Positions 31,903-37,426 of a DNA stretch of 37,426 nt are shown one piece after another; position 1 is the stretch's first letter; each line of letters starts with the position of its first letter. Source of the stretch: G025836975 sp049646585 (lineage in GTDB: Bacteria > Pseudomonadota > Gammaproteobacteria > Burkholderiales > Burkholderiaceae_B). The translations under genes were made by a program, and so were the position numbers. The notes under the pieces are model-generated. The model did not search any database, was not told the DNA's origin, and was given only the letters and a program-made list of their open reading frames with translations. The stretch covers positions 1 through 37,426 of the forward strand of contig JBARWC010000042.1 of NCBI GenBank assembly GCA_049646585.1, given 5' to 3'.

Positions 31903-32166
31903 TTAGGCGGTGGTCGGCATTTTTGGTGTCAGTCGTTCCCTGTTTTGGCTGATGGCCTGTAGCGCGATGTCGCTAAGGCCGGTTTCACCGAGTTGCCCGT
32001 CGGGCTGGGTTTCGAGGAAGTTCAGCATGGCGATGCGCATGCGGGGTTCCCAGAACTTTTGTATGTGGTTGGCGACGCCTTCCAGGCCTTCCTGGCGGTC
32101 GGGGAAGGATTCGAAGAACTGGCCGATGCGGTTGGCCAGCGTGATCAGGTGTGCAATGTTGTTCAA
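31903..32166 (-). CDS. fdsD: Formate dehydrogenase delta subunit FdsD
   Basis: The 87-residue product matches the small FdsD/FdhD-delta family that is needed for assembly or activity of the soluble NAD-dependent formate dehydrogenase. It begins MNNIAHLITLANRIGQFFES, followed by VANHIQKFWEPRMRIAMLNF, typical of the family. The start is a TTG at 32164-32166, preceded by GGGAG at 6-base spacing, and it overlaps the fdhD stop codon as TTGA, so translation is coupled. It is the last fds gene. FdsD is thought to work in cofactor insertion together with FdsC. The family call is firm. Confidence 0.92.
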   Translation of the reverse strand: MNNIAHLITLANRIGQFFESFPDRQEGLEGVANHIQKFWEPRMRIAMLNFLETQPDGQLGETGLSDIALQAISQNRERLTPKMPTTA

Positions 32167-33023
32167 GATGGGCTCCCTGGAATGCTCAGGTATTCGGGGT
32201 GGCTGTAGACGGTGAAGCGCGGGCCGCGCGCGAATCCGGCCAGCAGCAGGTTCAATTCGTCGGCCATCTGGATGGCGTAGCTGGTGGGGGCGGACACCGC
32301 GGCCAGCGCGGGGATGCCTGCGGCCGCCGCTTTCTGCACCATCTCGAAACTGGCGCGGCTGGAAATCACGGCAATGCCCTGCGTCGTGTCCTGCGTATTG
32401 CGGATCAGGTGGCCGATGAGTTTGTCCAGCGCATTGTGCCGGCCCACGTCCTCGCGCACCTGCCCTATATTGCCATCGAGGTCGGCCCAGCCGGCCGCAT
32501 GCGTGGCGCCCGTGGCCAGATGCAGCGGCTGGCGCGCGCGCAACTGGTCGACCGCCGTTGAAATGGCGGTGGCGGAGAAAGGCCGTGACGGCGTCGGCAG
32601 GGCGGGCAGTTCGCGCCGGACCTCGTCCAGGCTTTCAATGCCGCACAGCCCGCAGCCGCTGCGCCCCGCCAGGCTGCGCCGGCGCAGCTTCAACTGGTTC
32701 AGGCAGGCGCTGGCCATCTCGACCTGGATGACGAAGCCAGTGGGGCGTTCGACGATATCCATGCCGTAGATGTCGCGGGCCGAACGGATGATGCCTTCGG
32801 TATACGAGAAACCGAAGGCGAAATCCTCGAGGTCGGTAGGCGAGGTCAGCAGGGTCGCGTGGCCGATGCCGTTGTATTCCAGCGCCACCGGAACTTCCTG
32901 AGCGACAAGGTCCGTTTCCTCGCGGCCCGGCGTCTGTTCCCCGGCGCGCAGCACACGTCGCAAGCCGCTGCCGGCCGGCGCGGTGGCTTGCGATTCGTGA
33001 TGCGATAGGTCGCCGGGTTTCAT
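32163..33023 (-). CDS. fdhD: Formate dehydrogenase accessory sulfurtransferase FdhD/FdsC
   Basis: FdhD (FdsC in fds operons) moves sulphur from a cysteine desulfurase to the molybdenum bis-MGD cofactor and delivers it to the dehydrogenase. The 286-residue product has LVAQEVPVALEYNG, then LTSPTDLEDFAFGFSYTEGI, and the conserved cysteine loop SGCGLCGIES (two cysteines spaced CxxC). VREDVGRHNALDKLIGH and SRASFEMVQKAAAAGIP follow in the second half. It starts 9 bases after fdsA and overlaps the fdsD start by three bases. The position between fdsA and fdsD is exactly the fdsGBACD order. Confidence 0.95.
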   Translation of the reverse strand: MKPGDLSHHESQATAPAGSGLRRVLRAGEQTPGREETDLVAQEVPVALEYNGIGHATLLTSPTDLEDFAFGFSYTEGIIRSARDIYGMDIVERPTGFVIQVEMASACLNQLKLRRRSLAGRSGCGLCGIESLDEVRRELPALPTPSRPFSATAISTAVDQLRARQPLHLATGATHAAGWADLDGNIGQVREDVGRHNALDKLIGHLIRNTQDTTQGIAVISSRASFEMVQKAAAAGIPALAAVSAPTSYAIQMADELNLLLAGFARGPRFTVYSHPEYLSIPGSPS

Positions 33024-33032
33024 CGTGCTTTC

Positions 33033-35954
33033 CTATTCCTGTGGACTCAGCACGGGCGCCGCTTTCGGCGCTTCCGCAGCGGCCGCTGCCGTCGCGCCCT
33101 GTTCGCGTCGGCGCTGTTCGAGCAGGGACAACTGGACGTCGCTGAAGCGCGACCACTTGGCCTGCCACTGCGACGGCTCCGTCACCAGCCGCGCCTGCAC
33201 GGCCGTGACTTTGTACTCGGGGCAGTCCGTCGCCCAGTCGGTGCTGTCGGTGGTGACGACGTTGGCGCCGGATTCGGGAAAGTGGAAGGTGGTGTAGACG
33301 ACGCCGGGCTGCACGCGTTCGGTCACGTTGGCGCGCAGCACGGTTTCGCCCGCGCGGCTTTGCACCGCCACCATGTCGCCTTCGCGTATGCCGCGGTCTT
33401 CGGCGTCTTGCGGGTGGATTTCAAGCAGGTCTTCGCTGTGCCACAGCACATTGGGCGTGCGCCGCGTCTGGGCGCCCACGTTGTACTGCGACAGGATGCG
33501 GCCGGTGGTGAGCAGCAGCGGGTACTTGCGGGTGCTGCGCTCGTCGCTGGGCACGTACTTGGTGATCATGAAGCGGCCTTTGCCGCGCACGAACTCGTCC
33601 ACGTGCATGATGGGGGTGCCGTCGGGCGCCTCGGTGTTGCAAGGCCACTGCACGCTGCCGCCCAGCTCGTCTATCTTCTTGAACGAGACGCCCTGGAAGG
33701 TGGGGGTCAGCCGGGCGATCTCGTCCATGATCTCCGAGGGATGGCTGTAGTTCATGGGGTAGCCCAGGGCATTGGACAGGGCGCAGGTGACTTCCCAGTC
33801 GCCCATACCGGATTTCGGCTCCATGACCTTGCGCACGCGCGATACGCGCCGCTCGGCATTGGTGAAGGTGCCGTCCTTTTCCAGGAAGGACGAGCCGGGC
33901 AGGAATACGTGCGCATACTTGGCCGTTTCGTTCAGGAAGATGTCCTGGACGATGATGCATTCCATCGAGGCCAGCGCCTTGGCCACATGCTGGGTGTTGG
34001 GGTCGGATTGGACGACGTCCTCGCCCTGGCAATACAAGCCCTTGAAAGAGCCGCTGATGGCGGCGTCGAACATATTCGGTATGCGCAGGCCGGGCTCGGG
34101 CTGCAAGGTCACGCCCCAGTCCGCTTCGAACTGACGGCGTACCGTGTCGTCGGAGATGTGGCGATAGCCGGGCAGTTCGTGCGGGAAGGAGCCCATGTCG
34201 CAGGAGCCCTGCACATTATTCTGCCCGCGCAGCGGATTCACGCCCACGCCTTCCTTGCCCAGGTTGCCGGTGGCCATGGCCAGGTTGGCGATGGCCATGA
34301 CGGTGGTCGAACCCTGGCTGTGTTCGGTGACGCCCAGGCCGTAGTAGATGGAGCCGTTGCCGCCGGTGGCGAACAGGCGGGCCGCGCCGCGCAAGTCGGC
34401 CGCCGGCACGCCGGTGGCCGCCTCCATGGCTTCGGGGGAATTTTCGGGCAGGGAGACGAAGTCGCGCCATTGCTCGAATGCCGGCGCCTCGCAGCGCTCG
34501 GCGACGAAGGCTTCGTCTATCAGGCCCTCGGTGGCGATGACGTGGGCCATGGCGGTCAGCACGGCGGTGTTGGTGCCCGGCCTGACGGGCAGGTGGTAAT
34601 CGGCCTTGACATGGGGCGCGTCGACGAATTCGATCTGGCGCGGGTCGATGACGATCAGCTTGGCGCCCTGGCGCAGGCGGCGCTTCAAGCGCGAGGCGAA
34701 TACCGGATGGGCGGCGCTGGGGTTGGCCCCCATGATGATGACCACGTCGGTGTACATGACCGAGTCGAAGGTCTGGGTGCCGGCCGACTCGCCCAGCGTG
34801 GTCTTCAGGCCGTAGCCTGTGGGCGAGTGGCAGACCCGCGCGCAGGTGTCGACGTTGTTGGTGCCGAAGGCGGCGCGCACCAGTTTCTGGACCAGATAGG
34901 TTTCTTCATTGGTGCAGCGCGAGGACGTCAGGCCGCCTATGGAGTCGCGGCCGTACTTGGCCTGTATGCGCTTCAGTTCCGACGCCGCGTACGAGATGGC
35001 CTCTTCCCAACTGACTTCGCGCCAGGGCTCGGAGATGTCGCCGCGTATCATGGGCTTGAGCATGCGGTCTTCGTGCGTGGCATAGCCCCAGGCGAAGCGG
35101 CCTTTCACGCAGGAATGGCCGCGGTTGGCCTGGCCGTCCTTCCAGGGCACCATGCGCACGACTTCCTGTCCTTTCATTTCGGCCTTGAAGGCGCAGCCCA
35201 CGCCGCAATAGGCGCAGGTGGTGATGATGGAGTGTTCGGCCTGGCCCTGGTCGATGACGGTTTTTTCCATCAGGGACGAGGTGGGGCAGGCTTGCACGCA
35301 GGCGCCGCAGGAGACGCAGTCGCTGTCCAGGAAGCTGTCGTTCTGGCCGGCGGTAATGCGCGAATCGAAGCCGCGGCCGGTGATGGTCAGGGCGAAAGTG
35401 CCCTGGACTTCATCGCAGGCGCGCACGCAGCGGCTGCACACGATGCATTTGGACGGGTCGTAGGCGAAATAAGGGTTGGAGACGTCGGCGGTGTCGTTCA
35501 GGTGGTTGGCGCCGTCCAAGCCATAGCGCACGTTGCGCAGCCCGACCACGCCGGCCATGTCCTGGAGTTCGCAATCGCCGTTGGCCGGACAGGTCAGGCA
35601 GTCCAGCGGGTGGTCTGAAATATACAGCTCCATGACGCCGCGGCGCAGTTCGTGCAACTTGGGCGTTTCGGTCCAGATGACCATGCCTTCCTCGACCGGC
35701 GTGGTGCACGAGGCGGGATAGCCCTTGCGCCCTTCGATCTGCACCAGGCACAGGCGGCAGGAGCCGAAGGCTTCCAGGTTGTCGGAGGCGCAGAGCTTGG
35801 GGATGTTGATGCCGGCTTCGGCGGCGGCGCGCATGACCGAGGTACCCGCAGGCACGCTCATATCGGTGCCGTCTATGCTTACGCGGACCATCTGCGTACT
35901 GGTCGATGCCGGGGTGCCGAAGTCGCGATCGCGCTTGATGACTGTTTCTAGCAT
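33033..35954 (-). CDS. fdsA: NAD-dependent formate dehydrogenase alpha subunit (Mo/bis-MGD)
   Basis: The catalytic subunit oxidises formate to CO2 in the cytoplasm. The 973-residue product has an N-terminal [2Fe-2S] domain (Cys55, Cys66, Cys69, Cys83), a His-Cys cluster site (GDCELQ, about 115-129), two ferredoxin-type clusters (CIVCSRCVRAC at 170-180, CVSCGACVQACP at 213-224) and the proximal [4Fe-4S] CAYCGVGC at 247-254 with Cys282. The active-site residues are Cys375-His376 in ARVCHSPTG, so molybdenum is bound by cysteine and not selenocysteine. The ATG at 35954 follows GGAG; more upstream codons overlap fdsB. It is 11 bases after fdsB. Confidence 0.97.
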   Translation of the reverse strand: MLETVIKRDRDFGTPASTSTQMVRVSIDGTDMSVPAGTSVMRAAAEAGINIPKLCASDNLEAFGSCRLCLVQIEGRKGYPASCTTPVEEGMVIWTETPKLHELRRGVMELYISDHPLDCLTCPANGDCELQDMAGVVGLRNVRYGLDGANHLNDTADVSNPYFAYDPSKCIVCSRCVRACDEVQGTFALTITGRGFDSRITAGQNDSFLDSDCVSCGACVQACPTSSLMEKTVIDQGQAEHSIITTCAYCGVGCAFKAEMKGQEVVRMVPWKDGQANRGHSCVKGRFAWGYATHEDRMLKPMIRGDISEPWREVSWEEAISYAASELKRIQAKYGRDSIGGLTSSRCTNEETYLVQKLVRAAFGTNNVDTCARVCHSPTGYGLKTTLGESAGTQTFDSVMYTDVVIIMGANPSAAHPVFASRLKRRLRQGAKLIVIDPRQIEFVDAPHVKADYHLPVRPGTNTAVLTAMAHVIATEGLIDEAFVAERCEAPAFEQWRDFVSLPENSPEAMEAATGVPAADLRGAARLFATGGNGSIYYGLGVTEHSQGSTTVMAIANLAMATGNLGKEGVGVNPLRGQNNVQGSCDMGSFPHELPGYRHISDDTVRRQFEADWGVTLQPEPGLRIPNMFDAAISGSFKGLYCQGEDVVQSDPNTQHVAKALASMECIIVQDIFLNETAKYAHVFLPGSSFLEKDGTFTNAERRVSRVRKVMEPKSGMGDWEVTCALSNALGYPMNYSHPSEIMDEIARLTPTFQGVSFKKIDELGGSVQWPCNTEAPDGTPIMHVDEFVRGKGRFMITKYVPSDERSTRKYPLLLTTGRILSQYNVGAQTRRTPNVLWHSEDLLEIHPQDAEDRGIREGDMVAVQSRAGETVLRANVTERVQPGVVYTTFHFPESGANVVTTDSTDWATDCPEYKVTAVQARLVTEPSQWQAKWSRFSDVQLSLLEQRRREQGATAAAAAEAPKAAPVLSPQE

Positions 35955-35965
35955 GGTGGTCTCCG

Positions 35966-37426
35966 TCAGGCCGTTTGCGTGCTTGCGGCTTGGTGGGCGG
36001 GCAGGCCGAAGTCTTCGGGGAAGTGTTCCAGCGCCGATAGCACCGGGTAGGGCGTCATGCCGCCCAGGGCGCACAGCGACCCGGCCAGCATGGTGTCGCA
36101 TAGATCGCGCAGCAGGGCGACCTGGGTTTCGCGCTGTTCGTTGTGCCGTATCTTGTCGATGACTTCGGCGCCGCGTACGGAGCCGATCCGACAGGGCGTG
36201 CATTTGCCGCAGGATTCGATGGCGCAGAACTGCATGGCGTACTCCGCCATTCGGGACATGTCGACGGTTTCGTCGAAGGCGACCAGGCCGCCGTGGCCGA
36301 CCATGGCCGAGATGCCAAGATAGGCTTCGTAGTCCAGCGGTACGTCCCATTGCGATTCGGGCAGGTAGGCGCCCAGCGGCCCGCCTACCTGGACGGCGCG
36401 CAAAGGCTTGCCGCTGGCGCTGCCGCCGCCGAAGTCGTAAAGCAGCTCGCGCAGCGTCAGGCCGAAGGCTTTTTCGACCAGGCCGCCTTGCTTCAGGTTG
36501 CCCGCAAGCTGGAAGGGCAGGGTGCCCCGCGAGCGGCCCATGCCGAAATCGCGGTAGAAGCCGGCGCCACGCGCCAGGATGATGGGCACCGAGGCCAGCG
36601 AGATCACGTTGTTGATGACGGTGGGTTTGCCGAACAGGCCCTTGACGGCGGGCAGCGGCGGCTTGGCGCGCACCAGCGCGCGCTTGCCTTCCAGGCTCTC
36701 CAGCAGCGAGGTTTCTTCACCGCAAATATAGGCGCCGGCGGCGCAGCGTACTTCCAGGTCGAAGGCGCGGCCGCTGCCATGGATGTTGGCGCCCAGCCAG
36801 CCGGCGTCGCGTGCGCGGGCGATGGCGGCTTCCAGCGCGGCGATGGCGTAGGGGTATTCGGAGCGCACGTAGATATAGCCGTAGCTGGCCTGCACGGCCA
36901 GGCCGGCGATGGCCATGCCTTCGATCAGAGCGTAGGGGTCGCCTTCCATCAGCATGCGGTCGGAAAACGTGCCCGAATCGCCTTCGTCGGCATTGCACAC
37001 GATGTATTTTTGATCGGCGTCGGTGGCCAGCACCGTCTTCCATTTGATGCCGGTGGGAAAGGCAGCGCCGCCTCGCCCGCGCAGGCCGGATTCGACGACC
37101 TGGTCGACGATGGCGGCCGGCGTCATGGCCAGCGCTTTTTCCAGGCCCTGGAAGCCTTCGCGGGCCTGGTAGTCTTCCAGGGAAAGCGGGTCGGTGATGC
37201 CGACGCGCGCGAAGGTCAGGCGTTCCTGGTTTTTCAGGTAGGGGATGTCTTCGGTAAGTCCATGGGCAAGTGCATGCGGCTTGCCTTGCAGCCAGCCGGC
37301 GTCGAACAGGCCGGGCACGTCGGTGGCCTCGACCGGCCCATAGGCGACACGGCCCTGGGGCGTGTCGACCTCGGCCAGGGTTTCCAGCCACAGCAGGCCG
37401 CGCGAGCCGTTGCGCACGATGGTGAC
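35966..37426 (-). CDS. fdsB: NAD-dependent formate dehydrogenase beta subunit (NuoF-like), 5' end beyond window
   Basis: This flavoprotein subunit passes electrons from the iron-sulphur chain to NAD. About 486 residues are visible; the N-terminus lies past the right edge. It has the NuoF-type FMN/NADH domain: SGLRGRGGAAFPTGIKW, CNADEGDSGTFSDRMLMEGD, and GAYICGEETSLLESLEG. The C-terminal cluster site is FCAIESCGKCTPCRIGS, with a later cysteine in AGSLCALGGM. FdsB proteins also carry an N-terminal NuoE-like thioredoxin-type region, partly visible here. fdsG is expected just outside the window. The stop lies 11 bases before fdsA. Confidence 0.95.
   Translation of the reverse strand, partial: VTIVRNGSRGLLWLETLAEVDTPQGRVAYGPVEATDVPGLFDAGWLQGKPHALAHGLTEDIPYLKNQERLTFARVGITDPLSLEDYQAREGFQGLEKALAMTPAAIVDQVVESGLRGRGGAAFPTGIKWKTVLATDADQKYIVCNADEGDSGTFSDRMLMEGDPYALIEGMAIAGLAVQASYGYIYVRSEYPYAIAALEAAIARARDAGWLGANIHGSGRAFDLEVRCAAGAYICGEETSLLESLEGKRALVRAKPPLPAVKGLFGKPTVINNVISLASVPIILARGAGFYRDFGMGRSRGTLPFQLAGNLKQGGLVEKAFGLTLRELLYDFGGGSASGKPLRAVQVGGPLGAYLPESQWDVPLDYEAYLGISAMVGHGGLVAFDETVDMSRMAEYAMQFCAIESCGKCTPCRIGSVRGAEVIDKIRHNEQRETQVALLRDLCDTMLAGSLCALGGMTPYPVLSALEHFPEDFGLPAHQAASTQTA

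Noticed and set aside
34800..34860. Possible selenocysteine in the formate dehydrogenase active site
   Set aside because: The active-site codon is an ordinary cysteine (Cys375 before His376), and there is no in-frame TGA in fdsA.
33282..35618. A 778-codon open frame on the plus strand opposite fdsA
   Set aside because: It is the antisense reading of a GC-rich gene with well-supported motifs on the minus strand. Its product is rich in Gly, Ala, His and Val and has no recognisable domain.

Overview
The window is a high-GC bacterial chromosome segment. It most resembles an Alcaligenaceae/Burkholderiales betaproteobacterium, in the Bordetella-Achromobacter-Pusillimonas neighbourhood. This is inferred from the order lolB-ispE-tRNA-Gln(UUG)-prs-rplY-pth-ychF, from a lipid A glucosamine-modification-like gene set, and from an fds-type NAD-dependent formate dehydrogenase operon. 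No database search was possible, so family names come from motifs, lengths and gene order.

Region 1 (1-5709, plus strand) is a housekeeping block: the lolB tail, ispE (isoprenoid precursors), tRNA-Gln, prs (PRPP), rplY (L25), pth (peptidyl-tRNA hydrolase), a CPBP-type membrane protease homologue overlapping pth by 8 bases, and the ATPase ychF. Region 2 (5710-7237) is lower in GC and looks acquired. It holds a terminator built from repeats that resemble insertion-sequence ends, a striking array of TGTCGA/TCGACA boxes, and a class II Fic-domain protein. A small YnfA/UPF0060 membrane protein follows.

Region 3 (7770-20433) looks like a peptide or gamma-glutamyl-compound scavenging locus. A LysR regulator and an MFS transporter lie on the minus strand. 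Divergent from them on the plus strand are a gamma-glutamyltransferase-like enzyme, a solute-binding protein, two permeases, a double-ATPase protein, a second paralogous binding protein and a second, different GGT-like enzyme. The transporter has the GsiABCD/Dpp layout. Spacing suggests one transcription unit in which two hydrolases share one importer.

Region 4 (20559-24361) has serA (serine biosynthesis), a MarR regulator, and a minus-strand nitrosative-stress unit: group III truncated haemoglobin, nnrS and nsrR. An NsrR-like dyad lies upstream of it. Region 5 (24606-28541) holds an ArnC/GtrB-like glycosyltransferase, an ArnT-like transferase, a GtrA-like flippase and a ChbG/YdjC-like deacetylase. 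Together these match the gene content of the Bordetella lgm system, which adds glucosamine to lipid A phosphates, but here the flippase gene is inverted. Small genes for a GNAT acetyltransferase, a DUF442-type protein and a universal stress protein follow.

Region 6 (30115-37426, minus strand) is the fds formate dehydrogenase operon (fdsB partial, fdsA, fdhD/fdsC, fdsD). Downstream of it are an oxalate/formate-type MFS carrier and a 46-residue membrane protein. A strong bidirectional terminator at 30115-30149 separates this unit from the stress protein gene. No CRISPR array, rRNA or intact insertion sequence was seen.
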